From contig NZ_AUCM01000003.1 in NCBI RefSeq assembly GCF_000429765.1, positions 62,001 through 126,000 on the forward strand: a stretch of 64,000 bases of DNA, in the 5' to 3' direction. The notes below the pieces were generated by a model that made no database searches, was not told the DNA's origin, and saw nothing but the letters and a program-made list of their open reading frames with translations. Numbering within the stretch: the stretch's first letter is position 1; every line of letters begins with the position of its first letter. Both the position numbers and the translations under genes were made by a program. This stretch comes from Gemmobacter nectariphilus DSM 15620 (GTDB lineage Bacteria > Pseudomonadota > Alphaproteobacteria > Rhodobacterales > Rhodobacteraceae). Positions 16,793-25,244 of the stretch are shown in pieces.

Positions 16793-18442
16793 ATGCCAGT
16801 GACCCTTCCGACCTGCCTGCGCCGCAGCCTGTTTGTGGCGACGGGGGTAGCCGGGCTTTTGCTGGCGGGGGCGGCCATGGCGCAGCCTGCGGGCGGGATC
16901 GCCTCGGGCGGCGGGGCGCTGCTGGTCAAGGCGGCCTTGCCGCATCTGAACGGCTTTCGTCAGGCGCTGGCGGCTGCCGCGGCCGATGATGCGCCGGTTG
17001 CGGATTTCTACCGCGCGCGGGGCTATGAGGCGTTCTGGACCGCATCGGATGCGGCCGCCGAATCGCGCCGTGCGGCGCTGCTGACGGCGCTCGATACCGC
17101 GCAGGCCCATGCCCTTCCGGTCGCGCGCTATGATGCGGCCGAGCTGCGCCGCGCCTTTCGCGGGCTGCGCTCGGAGGGGGATCGCGGACGGCTGGAGGTG
17201 CGGCTGACCCGCGCGCTGCTGGATTTCGCGCGCGATCTGCAAACCGGGGTGGTCGATCCGAAAAAGGTCGACGCCGGGATCGTGCGCGAGGTGCCGCGCC
17301 GCACGCCCGAGAGCATTCTTCAGGGATTCGTCGCCGATCCGGCGGGCTTTTTGCATGGCCTGCCGCCGCAGAACCCAGAATATGCCCGCCTTGCCAAGGC
17401 GCGCCACCGGCTGATGGACCAGATCGCGGCGGGCGGCTGGGGCGACAAGGTGCCGGCCAAGGCGCTGAAACCCGGCGCGACCGGCGCGGCTGTCGTTGCG
17501 CTGCGCGATCGGCTGGCCGCGATGGGGTATCTGGGCCGCAGTGCCACCATGGCCTATGGCCCCGAGATCCAGTCGGCCGTGCGCGCCTTTCAGTTCGATC
17601 ATGGCCTGACCGCCGATGGCGTGGCCGGTGAAGGCACGATCAGCGCGATCAATACCGATCCCCAGGACCGCCTGGCCGCCGTCACCGTGGCGATGGAGCG
17701 CGAGCGGTGGTCGAACATCGACCGCGGCACGCGCCATATCTGGGTCAACCTGACCGATTTCACCGCCAAGATCATCGACGATGGCAAGGTGACCTTTTCG
17801 ACCCGCGCGGTCGTCGGCTCGACCATCCCCGACAAGCGCACGCCCGAGTTCAGCCACCTGATGACCTATATGGAGTTGAACCCCGACTGGACGGTGCCGC
17901 CGGGGATCATCCGTCGCGATTACCTGCCCAAGCTGCAGGCCAATCCGGGGGCGCTGGCCCATCTTCAGGTGGTGGATTCGCGCGGCCGCGTGGTGCCGCG
18001 TGGGTCGGTCAACTTCGCGGCCTATTCGGCGAAGAACTTTCCCTTCAACCTGCGCCAGCCGCCGGGGGCGTCGAATGCGCTGGGGCGGGTGAAGTTCATG
18101 TTCCCGAACCCGTATTCGATCTATCTGCACGACACGCCCGACAAGCACCTGTTCGCGCGTGATACCCGGGCCTATTCCTCGGGCTGCGTGCGGCTGAACG
18201 ATCCCTTCGACTTTGCCTATGCCCTGCTGGCCCGGCAAGAGGCCGATCCGAAATCGGCCTTCCACAAGGTGCTGGATACCGGGCGGCAAGAGCGGATTTT
18301 CCTCAAGCAGCCGGTGCCGGTGCATCTGGATTACCGCACCGCCTTTACCGATGCGCGTGGCCGGTTGCAGTTCCGCCCCGATATCTACGGGCGCGATGCC
18401 GAGATCCATGACGCGCTGGTCAAGGCAGGGGTGGATGGCTGA
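16793..18442 (+). CDS. Murein L,D-transpeptidase (YcbB-like, with PG-binding domain)
   Basis: Makes 3-3 crosslinks in peptidoglycan, or attaches proteins to it, in the periplasm. The 549-residue protein has a signal peptide (about 1-31, ending GAAMAQ), a scaffold region, a peptidoglycan-binding domain near 225-285 (LKPGATGAAVVALRDRL...VAGEGTISAIN), and a YkuD catalytic domain whose nucleophile is Cys465 in SSGCVRLNDPFDFAYAL with the upstream His in YLHDTPDK. GGGG at 16783 is six bases before the ATG at 16793, favouring it over 16787. The PIN gene starts immediately after its stop. Confidence 0.92.
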   Translation: MPVTLPTCLRRSLFVATGVAGLLLAGAAMAQPAGGIASGGGALLVKAALPHLNGFRQALAAAAADDAPVADFYRARGYEAFWTASDAAAESRRAALLTALDTAQAHALPVARYDAAELRRAFRGLRSEGDRGRLEVRLTRALLDFARDLQTGVVDPKKVDAGIVREVPRRTPESILQGFVADPAGFLHGLPPQNPEYARLAKARHRLMDQIAAGGWGDKVPAKALKPGATGAAVVALRDRLAAMGYLGRSATMAYGPEIQSAVRAFQFDHGLTADGVAGEGTISAINTDPQDRLAAVTVAMERERWSNIDRGTRHIWVNLTDFTAKIIDDGKVTFSTRAVVGSTIPDKRTPEFSHLMTYMELNPDWTVPPGIIRRDYLPKLQANPGALAHLQVVDSRGRVVPRGSVNFAAYSAKNFPFNLRQPPGASNALGRVKFMFPNPYSIYLHDTPDKHLFARDTRAYSSGCVRLNDPFDFAYALLARQEADPKSAFHKVLDTGRQERIFLKQPVPVHLDYRTAFTDARGRLQFRPDIYGRDAEIHDALVKAGVDG

Positions 18443-18994
18443 GTGACCGCGCCGCCGCGTCTGATGCTCGATGCCTGCGTGCTGTTCCCGACCGTTCAGC
18501 GCGAGGTGCTGATCGGCGCGGCGCAGGCGGGGTTCTTTCGCCCGGTCTGGACCGCGCGCATCCTCGAGGAATGGGCGCGCGCCGTGCGCAAGCTGGGACC
18601 GGGGGCCGAAGATGTGGCGCGGGGCGAGATCGCGCTGTTGCGCGCGGCCTTTCCGGGCGCCGAAGTGCCCGAGGCGCCCCATGTCGAACAGCGCCTCTAT
18701 CTGCCGGATGAAAACGACCTGCATGTTCTGGCGGCGGCCATCGCCTGCGGCGCCGATGCGATCGTCACGGTGAACGCGGCGGATTTCCCGCGCGGCACGC
18801 TGGCGGCCGAAGGTCTGGACCGGCGCGACCCCGATGGCCTGCTGTGGGACTTCGCCTCGCGCGCCCCGCAGGCGATGACGGCGGTGCTCGAGACGGTTCG
18901 CGCCAAGGCCGAGGCCCTTTCGGGCCAGCCGCAGCCGCTGAAACCGCTGCTGAAACGCGCAAGGCTGAACCGTCTGGCGCGGCTGTTGGCCTAG
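18443..18994 (+). CDS. PIN domain protein, RSP_2648-like family
   Basis: A 183-residue PIN-fold protein of the type named after R. sphaeroides RSP_2648. Acidic residues expected for a metal-dependent ribonuclease are seen in LMLDACVLFP (near residue 9), EEWARA, DENDLHVLAAAI and NAADFP. It starts with GTG directly after the L,D-transpeptidase stop, so translation is probably coupled. There is no antitoxin-like small gene beside it, so a classical VapBC pair is unlikely. The substrate is unknown. Confidence 0.8.
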   Translation: MTAPPRLMLDACVLFPTVQREVLIGAAQAGFFRPVWTARILEEWARAVRKLGPGAEDVARGEIALLRAAFPGAEVPEAPHVEQRLYLPDENDLHVLAAAIACGADAIVTVNAADFPRGTLAAEGLDRRDPDGLLWDFASRAPQAMTAVLETVRAKAEALSGQPQPLKPLLKRARLNRLARLLA

Positions 18995-19082
18995 GTCCGT
19001 CCTGCCCGACCCGGTTGCAACAGCGGCCTTTCCCCTGCGGCGGTCAGCCGTTACAACCCTTGCGAACCTGCCGGAGATGCCC

Positions 19083-19991
19083 ATGCCCGCCCCCGTTTCG
19101 ATGACCGCATTCGCCACGACGCGCGGGCAGGGCGATGGTGCGCTTGGCCATTGTTCCTGGGTGTGGGAGGTGCGGTCCGTCAATGGCAAGGGCCTCGATC
19201 TGCGCCTGCGCCTGCCCGATGGTGTCGAGGGGCTCGAGGCGGCGGTCCGGGCCGAGCTGACCCGCCGCCTGACCCGGGGCAATGTGACCGTCGGCCTGCG
19301 CCTGACGCGCGCCTCGGGGGGCGAGGGGCTGCGGCTGAACCCGGTGATGCTGGCGACCGCGCTGGCCGCTCTGGCCGAGGTGGAAACCGCAGCCGGTCTT
19401 GCCGGCGTCATGCTCGCGCGCCCGACCGCCGCCGATGTGCTGGCCATTCGCGGCGTCAGCGAGACGGCCAGCACGGATGACACCGACAGCTCGGCCCTGC
19501 TGGCTGCGCTGATGGCCGATTTCGCCGCCGCGATGACCGCATTCGAGACAATGCGCCGCGCCGAGGGCAAGGCGTTGGCCACCGTGCTGACCGACCAGAT
19601 CGACCGCATCGCCGGCTTTGCCACCGACGCCCGCGCCGTTGCCGAGGCCCGCCGGCCCAAGGCGGCCGAATCGCTGCGCGAGGCGCTGGCCCGTGTCACC
19701 GAGGCCGTCGATGCCGATCCCGCCCGCATTGCGCAGGAACTCGCGCTGCTGGCGGTCAAGGCCGATGTCACCGAAGAACTTGACCGGCTGGATGCCCATA
19801 TCGCCGCCGCCCGCGCGCTGCTGGCCCAGGGCGGGCCGGTCGGGCGCAAGTTCGATTTCCTGGCCCAGGAATTCAACCGAGAGGCCAATACCCTGTGCTC
19901 GAAGGCCGGCGACATCGCGCTGACCCGGATCGGGCTCGACCTCAAACACCTGATCGACCAGATGCGCGAACAGGTCCAGAATCTGGAGTGA
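19083..19991 (+). CDS. YicC family endoribonuclease
   Basis: A 302-residue member of the YicC/YloC family, reported to have endoribonuclease activity and to act in small-RNA turnover and stress survival. It has the N-terminal SMTAFATTRGQ...WEVRSVNGKGLDLRLRLPD block and the C-terminal GRKFDFLAQEFNREANTLCSKAGD signature (DUF1732). Two ATGs lie six bases apart; GGAG at 19073 fits 19083. gmk follows after three bases, the same yicC-gmk order seen in many alphaproteobacteria. Confidence 0.92.
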   Translation: MPAPVSMTAFATTRGQGDGALGHCSWVWEVRSVNGKGLDLRLRLPDGVEGLEAAVRAELTRRLTRGNVTVGLRLTRASGGEGLRLNPVMLATALAALAEVETAAGLAGVMLARPTAADVLAIRGVSETASTDDTDSSALLAALMADFAAAMTAFETMRRAEGKALATVLTDQIDRIAGFATDARAVAEARRPKAAESLREALARVTEAVDADPARIAQELALLAVKADVTEELDRLDAHIAAARALLAQGGPVGRKFDFLAQEFNREANTLCSKAGDIALTRIGLDLKHLIDQMREQVQNLE

Positions 19992-19994
19992 GCC

Positions 19995-20633
19995 ATGGCC
20001 CGGCGCGGCCTTCTGCTGATCCTTTCCTCGCCCTCGGGCGCTGGCAAATCCACCCTCGCCCGTCGCCTGATGGACTGGGATCCGACGATCCGGTTTTCCG
20101 TCTCGGCCACCACGCGCAAACCGCGCAGCGGCGAAGAACACGGGGTGCATTACCACTTTCACAGCCACGACAGCTTTCGCGCGCTGGTGGACAGCGGGCA
20201 TATGCTGGAACATGCCGAGGTGTTCGGCAATTTCTACGGCAGCCCCCGCGCCCCCGTCGAACAGGCGATGCGCGAAGGGCGTGACACGCTGTTTGACGTT
20301 GATTGGCAGGGCGGCCAGCAGATCCGCAATTCGGCCCTTGGGTCCGAGGTCGTGTCGGTCTTCATCCTGCCGCCCTCGATTGCCGAGCTGGAACAGCGCC
20401 TGCGTGGCCGCGCGCAGGACAGCGACGAGGTGATCGCCGGCCGTATGGCGAAAAGCCAGGCCGAAATCAGCCATTGGGCGGAATACGATTACGTCCTGGT
20501 CAACCGCGACATCGACGCGGCGGCCGAAGAGCTGATCACCATCATCCGCGCCGAACGCCTGCGCCGCGCGCGCCAGCCGGATCTGGTCGGCTTCGTGCGC
20601 GATCTCGATGTCGAATTCCGGCAGCGCACCTAA
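19995..20633 (+). CDS. gmk: Guanylate kinase
   Basis: Phosphorylates GMP to GDP. The 212-residue protein has the P-loop [10 protein letters not shown] (Lys18), the GMP-binding region [36 protein letters not shown], and [15 protein letters not shown]. It is co-transcribed with yicC (3-bp gap), and its stop overlaps the AAGGAG ribosome binding site of the next gene. Confidence 0.97.
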   Translation: MARRGLLLILSSPSGAGKSTLARRLMDWDPTIRFSVSATTRKPRSGEEHGVHYHFHSHDSFRALVDSGHMLEHAEVFGNFYGSPRAPVEQAMREGRDTLFDVDWQGGQQIRNSALGSEVVSVFILPPSIAELEQRLRGRAQDSDEVIAGRMAKSQAEISHWAEYDYVLVNRDIDAAAEELITIIRAERLRRARQPDLVGFVRDLDVEFRQRT

Positions 20634-20643
20634 GGAGCCCCCG

Positions 20644-21162
20644 ATGATCTACGCACTCGACGGCCACGCGCCGCAGATCCACCCCGAGGCCTGGGTCGCC
20701 CCCGGCGCCCATGTCATGGGCAAGATCGTGCTGGAGGAAGCTGCCAGCATCTGGTTCGGCGCGGTCCTGCGCGGCGACAACGAGGAAATCCGCATCGGCC
20801 GCGGCTCGAACGTGCAGGAAAACTGCGTGTTCCACACCGACATGGGCTATCCGCTGACCATCGGCACCAATTGCACGATCGGCCACAAGGCCATGCTGCA
20901 CGGCTGCACCATCGGCGATGGCTCGCTGGTGGGCATGGGGGCGACGATCCTCAATGGCGCCAGGATCGGCAAGGGCTGCCTGATCGGCGCGGGTGCCCTG
21001 ATCACCGAAGGGAAAGAGATCCCCGATGGCGCGCTGGTGATGGGCGCCCCCGGCAAGGTCGTCCGCGTGCTCGATGCCGAAGCGCAGGCAAGGCTGATCA
21101 GATCGGCCGAGGGTTATCAGGCCAATGCGCGCCGCTTCCGGGCCGGTCTGAAACCGCTCTGA
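20644..21162 (+). CDS. Gamma-carbonic anhydrase family protein
   Basis: A 172-residue left-handed beta-helix (hexapeptide repeat) protein of the gamma-carbonic anhydrase/YrdA type. The three zinc-binding histidines expected in the trimer are present: His64 (VFHTDMG), His81 and His86 (GHKAMLHG). [10 protein letters not shown] and VQENC are conserved. Many members lack measurable anhydrase activity, so CO2 hydration is plausible but not proven. AAGGAG at 20632-20637 fixes the start. It is third in the yicC-gmk operon. Confidence 0.9.
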   Translation: MIYALDGHAPQIHPEAWVAPGAHVMGKIVLEEAASIWFGAVLRGDNEEIRIGRGSNVQENCVFHTDMGYPLTIGTNCTIGHKAMLHGCTIGDGSLVGMGATILNGARIGKGCLIGAGALITEGKEIPDGALVMGAPGKVVRVLDAEAQARLIRSAEGYQANARRFRAGLKPL

Positions 21163-21181
21163 CCCGGCGCGCGCCCCATCC

Positions 21182-21253
21182 CTTTCATCTGTCCGAAAAT
21201 ATCCTCGGGGGGAATTGGCCCTTCAGGGCCAAGGGGGGCAGAAGGCCCCCTTT
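21182..21253 (-). repeat. 3'-end GATATTT-family repeat, copy d
   Basis: On the minus strand 21206-21182 reads GAGGATATTTTCGGACAG then ATGAAAG; the same 27 bases recur at 27711-27737 (copy g). On its other side is a stem TTGGCCC / GGGCCAA and a GGGGGGCAGAAGGCCCCC hairpin shared with copy a. Confidence 0.85.
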
Positions 21254-21341
21254 CGACCCCGCCGCCTGCGCCCGGCCGGGACTTCTCTTGCCAGGCGATC
21301 CGTGGCACTCTGCCACTCGTGCACACTGACGCGAGGCCGGC

Positions 21342-21662
21342 ATGAAATTCTCGCAACTCGCAGAACGCCAGATCCGCAAGGCCCAGGCCGAAGGGCAACT
21401 CGAAAACCTCAAGGGCGCGGGCAAGCCGCTGGATCTGTCCGAAGCTGCCGGCAGCACCGAGGCGATCGGCTTTCGCATCATGGCCGAGGCCGGCGCCGTC
21501 CCGCGCGAGGTGGACCTGCGCCGCCAGGTTCAGGCGCAGCAGGCTATCTTGCAGCAGACCACCGACCCCGAGGCCCGCAAGCGCGAAATGGCCCGGCTGG
21601 CCGATCTGCAATTGCGCCTCGAGATCGAGGCCGAGGCGCGACGCCGCTTTCAGCGCAGCTAG
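21342..21662 (+). CDS. DUF1992 (DnaJ-related) protein
   Basis: A 106-residue charged, helical protein of the DUF1992 family, sometimes listed as a DnaJ-homologue subfamily C domain. It has the family's opening AERQIRKAQAEGQLENLKGAGKPLDL and the segment FRIMAEAGAVPREVDLRRQV. No J-domain HPD motif is present, so it is not itself a J-protein. It stands alone, flanked on both sides by copies of the 3'-end repeat. Function unknown. Confidence 0.85.
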   Translation: MKFSQLAERQIRKAQAEGQLENLKGAGKPLDLSEAAGSTEAIGFRIMAEAGAVPREVDLRRQVQAQQAILQQTTDPEARKREMARLADLQLRLEIEAEARRRFQRS

Positions 21663-21721
21663 GGCCGGATCGCGCGGGCCTGCGGCTGGCCGCTGGCGGG
21701 GGGCACACCCCTCGGCGCCGG

Positions 21722-21788
21722 TTGGGTCTTGAACCCGTGGCGCGACATGCCGGCGCCTCCCCATGGGGTATTTTCGGCAAGGTGAAAG
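21722..21788 (+). repeat. 3'-end GATATTT-family repeat, copy e
   Basis: The module at 21764-21788 reads TGGGGTATTTTCGGC then AAGGTGAAAG. It is preceded by TGGGTCTTGAACC and a GGCGC-rich arm that recur in copy f at 22753-22812. Confidence 0.75.
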
Positions 21789-21854
21789 CGCGAAGGCAGG
21801 GGGCAGCGCCATCCGCGCCCCCGCGCTGCTGACGGACGATCAGGCCTCGGCCGC

Positions 21855-21883
21855 TTGACTTGCCAGCCGCCCGGCGCTATCAG
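21855..21883 (+). promoter_or_regulatory. Candidate promoter of rpsD
   Basis: TTGACT at 21855-21860 and TATCAG at 21878-21883, with 17-bp spacing. Transcription would begin near 21890, directly at the hairpin that follows. Confidence 0.55.
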
Positions 21884-21890
21884 CCGCCAT

Positions 21891-21912
21891 CCCCGGGTTC
21901 GCCCGGGGTTTT
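21891..21912 (+). promoter_or_regulatory. Terminator-like hairpin at the start of the rpsD leader
   Basis: Stem CCCCGGG / CCCGGGG (21891-21897 with 21902-21908), loop TTCG, then TTTT. If the promoter at 21855-21883 is right, this sits at the very 5' end of the rpsD mRNA and could act as an attenuator or a 5' cap hairpin. Otherwise it terminates the DUF1992 transcript. Confidence 0.5.
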
Positions 21913-22010
21913 CATTGGTGTTGGTGGACCCCGCAAGGGGAAACCTGTCGGCCAAGGGGCTTCTCCCGCGGCAAAGGACAACGCCCTTCAAACGCTCGAA
22001 GGAGATCAGC

Positions 22011-22631
22011 GTGACCAAACGGACCGCTGCCAAGTACAAGATCGACCGCCGCATGGGCGAAAACATCTGGGGCCGCGCCAAGTCGCCCCTGAACAAGCGG
22101 GAATACGGCCCCGGCCAGCACGGCCAGCGCCGCAAGAACAAGCTGTCGGACTTCGGCACCCAGCTGCGCGCCAAGCAGAAGCTGAAAGGCTACTATGGCG
22201 ACCTGACCGAAAAGCAGTTCCGCAAGATCTATGGCGAAGCCGAACGCGTCAAGGGCGACACGGGTGAAAACCTGATCGGCCTGCTGGAGCGTCGTCTGGA
22301 TGCCGTGGTCTACCGCGCGAAATTCGTCCCGACCGTCTTTGCTGCCCGTCAGTTCGTCAACCATGGCCACGTGACCGTCAACGGTCAGCGCGTGAACATT
22401 GCGTCCTACCGCGTCAAGGAAGGCGATGTCATCGCCGTTCGCGACCGGTCCAAGCAACTGGCAATCGTGTTGGAAGCCGTGGCGCTGACCGAGCGTGACG
22501 TTCCGGACTATCTGGAAGTCGACCATTCGAAGATGACCGCGACCTTCGTGCGCACTCCGGCCCTGGGCGACGTGCCCTATCCGGTGCAGATGGAACCGAA
22601 CCTGGTCGTCGAATACTACGCGAAGAACTGA
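22011..22631 (+). CDS. rpsD: 30S ribosomal protein S4
   Basis: Primary 16S rRNA-binding protein that starts 30S assembly and, in several bacteria, represses its own synthesis. The 206-residue protein has [21 protein letters not shown] at the N-terminus and the S4 RNA-binding domain [16 protein letters not shown]...[15 protein letters not shown]. The start is GTG at 22011, decided by a perfect AAGGAG at 21999-22004, six bases upstream. The N-terminal extension of the open frame is leader. It is a monocistronic unit with its own terminator. Confidence 0.97.
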   Translation: MTKRTAAKYKIDRRMGENIWGRAKSPLNKREYGPGQHGQRRKNKLSDFGTQLRAKQKLKGYYGDLTEKQFRKIYGEAERVKGDTGENLIGLLERRLDAVVYRAKFVPTVFAARQFVNHGHVTVNGQRVNIASYRVKEGDVIAVRDRSKQLAIVLEAVALTERDVPDYLEVDHSKMTATFVRTPALGDVPYPVQMEPNLVVEYYAKN

Positions 22632-22656
22632 TCCTTCGCAGGTCTTGTGCTTTTGG

Positions 22657-22683
22657 AAAGGGCTCGCTTTGGCGGGCCCTTTT
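22657..22683 (+). terminator. Intrinsic terminator of rpsD
   Basis: Eleven-bp stem with one G-U pair (22657-22667 / 22672-22682), loop TTTG, then TTTTAC. It lies 26 bp after the rpsD stop. Confidence 0.85.
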
Positions 22684-22752
22684 ACTTTGGCGCGGCGCCA
22701 TGGGGCGCCGGGGCAGGGGGCCCGGCCCCCCCACGGGCTTGCAGTGCGCCGT

Positions 22753-22812
22753 CTGGGTCTTGAACCAATGGCGCCCCAACCGGCGCCCCCGCGATACTTG
22801 GCAAGCTGAAAG
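22753..22812 (+). repeat. 3'-end GATATTT-family repeat, copy f (diverged)
   Basis: TGGGTCTTGAACCAATGGCG, then GGCGCCCCC, then the module GCGATACTTGGCAAGC plus TGAAAG (22791-22812). It is collinear with copy e. The upstream GGCGCCATGGGGCGCC (22694-22709) is another hairpin. Confidence 0.65.
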
Positions 22813-22879
22813 GGGCGGCTGTTGCAGGGCGGGCAGGCGGTGGGTAGCCTGCGAGGCAACGCCGGGTGTGAGGGGACAA

Positions 22880-23095
22880 GTGTCGGACGACAAATTGGTG
22901 CCGCGCCCGACCTACCGGGCCCCTGTGAAACAGCGGCTGATCATGCTGCCAATCATCATCTGGATGCTTGTCGGTATCTTGCAGACCGCCGGTGACATGT
23001 CCGGTTTCAGATTCTTGTCATCGAGCGACTGGTTTGACCGCAGTTTTATGTGGTCATGGATCGCAGCCGCTGTGCTGGCACCGCTTTCTGCGTGA
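22880..23095 (+). CDS. Small hypothetical membrane protein, possibly the 5' part of a split gene
   Basis: A 71-residue GTG-start frame with two hydrophobic stretches (LIMLPIIIWMLVGILQ, about 20-36, and MWSWIAAAVLAPLSA at the end). AGGGGA at 22871 is close upstream. The frame stops at TGA 23093-23095, and the same frame stays open from 23096 to 23506, including another hydrophobic segment. It may be a real small protein or the front of a gene interrupted by a point mutation. No family is recognised. Confidence 0.45.
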   Translation: MSDDKLVPRPTYRAPVKQRLIMLPIIIWMLVGILQTAGDMSGFRFLSSSDWFDRSFMWSWIAAAVLAPLSA

Positions 23096-23098
23096 TGT

Positions 23099-23506
23099 GT
23101 GCTGGTGGGGATTCGGGCTCAAGACATCGCGAAAGGTGAGACACGGAGCCCGACATCCGTGCGCCTGCATCTGCTTTGCGGCCTGCTGGTGGGCGCAGGT
23201 CTCGGCGGCGAATCTGTCTCCTCGGGTGTGCCGATGGTGATTGCCATGGTCGCGGGCACCTGGACCGAGATGGAGGTCACGGTTCGCGAGGTGGCAAGCT
23301 ATCGCACGATGGAATGCGGCTATAAGGTCCGTCTGGAAGGCTTGGGCATGTTTGGCCACATCTGCGGCATGTCCGAGGAAAAGCGTAGCCGTCTGTCCCC
23401 CGGCGACCGGCTGACCGTCGTGGGGCGCGGCACCTGGCGGGGCGTGTTCGTGGACGAGGTTCTGCTGACCGCCAATCAGGACAGACAGCAGCATCTTTCC
23501 TTTTGA
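23099..23506 (+). CDS. Hypothetical protein with one membrane segment, possibly the 3' part of a split gene
   Basis: A 135-residue frame in phase with the preceding small gene, one codon after its stop. It begins at GTG 23099 without a visible Shine-Dalgarno. A hydrophobic segment (LHLLCGLLVGAGLGGESVSS) is followed by a soluble domain (VAGTWTEMEVTVREVASYRTMECGY...CGMSEEKRSRLSPGDRLTVVGRGTWRGVFVDEV) that looks like a small beta-rich fold. No known family is recognised with confidence. The missing ribosome binding site and shared phase suggest that the two frames were once one gene. Confidence 0.45.
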   Translation: MLVGIRAQDIAKGETRSPTSVRLHLLCGLLVGAGLGGESVSSGVPMVIAMVAGTWTEMEVTVREVASYRTMECGYKVRLEGLGMFGHICGMSEEKRSRLSPGDRLTVVGRGTWRGVFVDEVLLTANQDRQQHLSF

Positions 23507-23556
23507 CCTGCGCGCGCCTATCTCGCAGCCGCAGAATGCAACCGGGGAGATGCCAG

Positions 23557-24087
23557 ATGGCCGAGAAGACCAGTATCGAGGGACGTTTCGAGCAAGGACT
23601 GTTCGCCAGCCGCTGGCTGATGGCACCGATGTATCTGGGGCTGGTGGTCAGCCTGGGGATGCTGACCATCGTCTTCGTCAAGGAACTGGGCTATTACGCC
23701 GCCAAGACATTCACCATGACCGCCGATCAGGCGATTCTGGCGATCCTGACGCTGATCGACCTGTCGCTGGCGGCGAATCTTCTGCTGATCGTGCTGTTCT
23801 CGGGCTATGAGAATTTCGTCTCCAAGCTGGACCTGGGCAATCAGCGCGACCGGCCCAGCTGGATGGGCAAGGTGGACTTTTCCGGGCTCAAGCTGAAACT
23901 GATCGCCTCGATCGTGGCCATCTCGGGGATCCACCTGCTGAAAGTGTTCATGGAGATCGGCAAGGGCGCGGCCGCCACCGACCCGGACAAGCTGAAATGG
24001 ATGGTCCTCATCCATCTGACCTTCGTGCTGTCGGGCGTTCTGCTGGCGGCGATGGACTGGCTGACCTCGCGCACCACAAAGCACTGA
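23557..24087 (+). CDS. YqhA family (UPF0114) membrane protein
   Basis: A 176-residue inner-membrane protein of the UPF0114/TIGR00645 family, function unknown. It has the conserved FEQGLFASRWLMAPMYLGL start, three to four hydrophobic helices (about 18-40, 56-78, 105-125, 137-158), the loop SGYENFVSKLDL and DFSGLKLKLIASIVAISGIHLL. Start 23557 is supported by GGAG at 23546, seven bases upstream. It stands alone ahead of hisC with a 68-bp gap. Confidence 0.92.
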   Translation: MAEKTSIEGRFEQGLFASRWLMAPMYLGLVVSLGMLTIVFVKELGYYAAKTFTMTADQAILAILTLIDLSLAANLLLIVLFSGYENFVSKLDLGNQRDRPSWMGKVDFSGLKLKLIASIVAISGIHLLKVFMEIGKGAAATDPDKLKWMVLIHLTFVLSGVLLAAMDWLTSRTTKH

Positions 24088-24155
24088 CTTTGGCTCTGGT
24101 CAGAGGGCGGCGGCACGGCTAGAACCCCCCTGCACCGCAAGGGAGTTCCACAGCC

Positions 24156-25244
24156 ATGCATCCGACCATCAGGCCGCAACCGGGCATTCTGGACATTGCG
24201 CTCTATCAGGGCGGGCAGTCCCATGTGACGGGTGTGTCCAATGTGGTGAAACTGTCGTCGAACGAAAACCCGTTCGGAGCCTCGGACAAGGCCAAGGAGG
24301 TGTTCCAGCGCTCGGTGCATACGCTGCACCGCTATCCCTCGACCGATCATGCGGGGCTGCGCCAGGCGATTGCCGATGTCTACGGGCTGGCGGCTGATCG
24401 CATCATCTGCGGGGCCGGCTCGGACGAGATCATCACCTTCCTGTGCCAGGCCTATGCCGGGCCGGGGGATGAGGTGATCCACACCGAACATGGCTTTCTG
24501 ATGTATGCCATTTCGGCGCGCGCGGTCGGGGCCACCCCCGTTTCGGTGCCCGAGCGCGAGCGCACGACCGATGTGGATGCCATCCTGGCCGCCTGCACGG
24601 ACCGCACGCGGCTGGTGTTCCTGGCCAATCCGAACAACCCGACCGGCACCATGATCGGTCAGGGCGAAATCGCGCGGCTGGCCGCCGGGCTGCCGCCGCA
24701 GGTGCTGCTGGTGCTGGACGGGGCCTATGCCGAATATGTCGCCGGCTATGATGGCGGCGCGGTGCTGGTCGACAGCCGCGACAACGTGGTGATGACCCGC
24801 ACCTTTTCGAAGATCTTCGGCCTTGGCGGGCTGCGGATCGGCTGGGGCTATGGCCCGCAGCATGTGATTGATGTGCTGAACCGCGTGCGCGGCCCGTTCA
24901 ACCTGTCCACCGCCGCGCTGGACACCGCCGAGGCTGCGGTGCGCGATCAGGAATGGGTCAACAAATGCCGGTCGGAAAACACCCGGATGCGCGCCTGGCT
25001 GGCCGAGGCTCTGGCAGAATTCGGTGTTCCGTCAGATACATCCACGGCGAACTTCATCCTTGCGCGCTTTCAGAACGAGACCGAGGCACTGGCCTGTGAC
25101 GAATTCCTCAAGGAACGCGGGCTGATCGTGCGGCAGGTGGCGGGCTATGGTCTGCCGCATTGCCTGCGCATCACCGTCGGCGACGAGGCCAGCTGCCGCC
25201 GCGTCGCCCATGCCATCGGTCAGTTCAAGGGGGCGCGCGAGTGA
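24156..25244 (+). CDS. hisC: Histidinol-phosphate aminotransferase
   Basis: PLP enzyme converting imidazole-acetol phosphate to histidinol phosphate; HisC enzymes often also transaminate aromatic precursors. The 362-residue protein has [19 protein letters not shown], the PLP-binding [11 protein letters not shown] and LDGAYAEYV, and the Schiff-base lysine Lys219 in [17 protein letters not shown]. It overlaps the next gene by 4 bp (GTGA) and is paired with a prephenate/arogenate dehydrogenase, which suggests a role in tyrosine and phenylalanine formation as well as histidine. Confidence 0.95.
   Translation: MHPTIRPQPGILDIALYQGGQSHVTGVSNVVKLSSNENPFGASDKAKEVFQRSVHTLHRYPSTDHAGLRQAIADVYGLAADRIICGAGSDEIITFLCQAYAGPGDEVIHTEHGFLMYAISARAVGATPVSVPERERTTDVDAILAACTDRTRLVFLANPNNPTGTMIGQGEIARLAAGLPPQVLLVLDGAYAEYVAGYDGGAVLVDSRDNVVMTRTFSKIFGLGGLRIGWGYGPQHVIDVLNRVRGPFNLSTAALDTAEAAVRDQEWVNKCRSENTRMRAWLAEALAEFGVPSDTSTANFILARFQNETEALACDEFLKERGLIVRQVAGYGLPHCLRITVGDEASCRRVAHAIGQFKGARE

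Larger units (their letters stand above)
21663..22010 (+). other. 348-bp region DUF1992-rpsD with repeat, promoter and leader
   Basis: This contains repeat copy e (21722-21788), a candidate promoter (21855-21883), a terminator-like hairpin (21891-21912) and an rpsD leader of about 100 nt. No other gene is supported. Confidence 0.6.

Noticed and set aside
18443-18994. VapC toxin of a toxin-antitoxin pair
   Set aside because: The PIN protein is longer than typical VapC, and no small antitoxin gene precedes it; it follows the L,D-transpeptidase gene directly.
16727-20119. An 1130-codon open frame on the minus strand
   Set aside because: It lies antisense to the L,D-transpeptidase, PIN, yicC and gmk genes, all of which have clear family motifs. 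Long empty frames opposite genes are expected with very high third-position GC.
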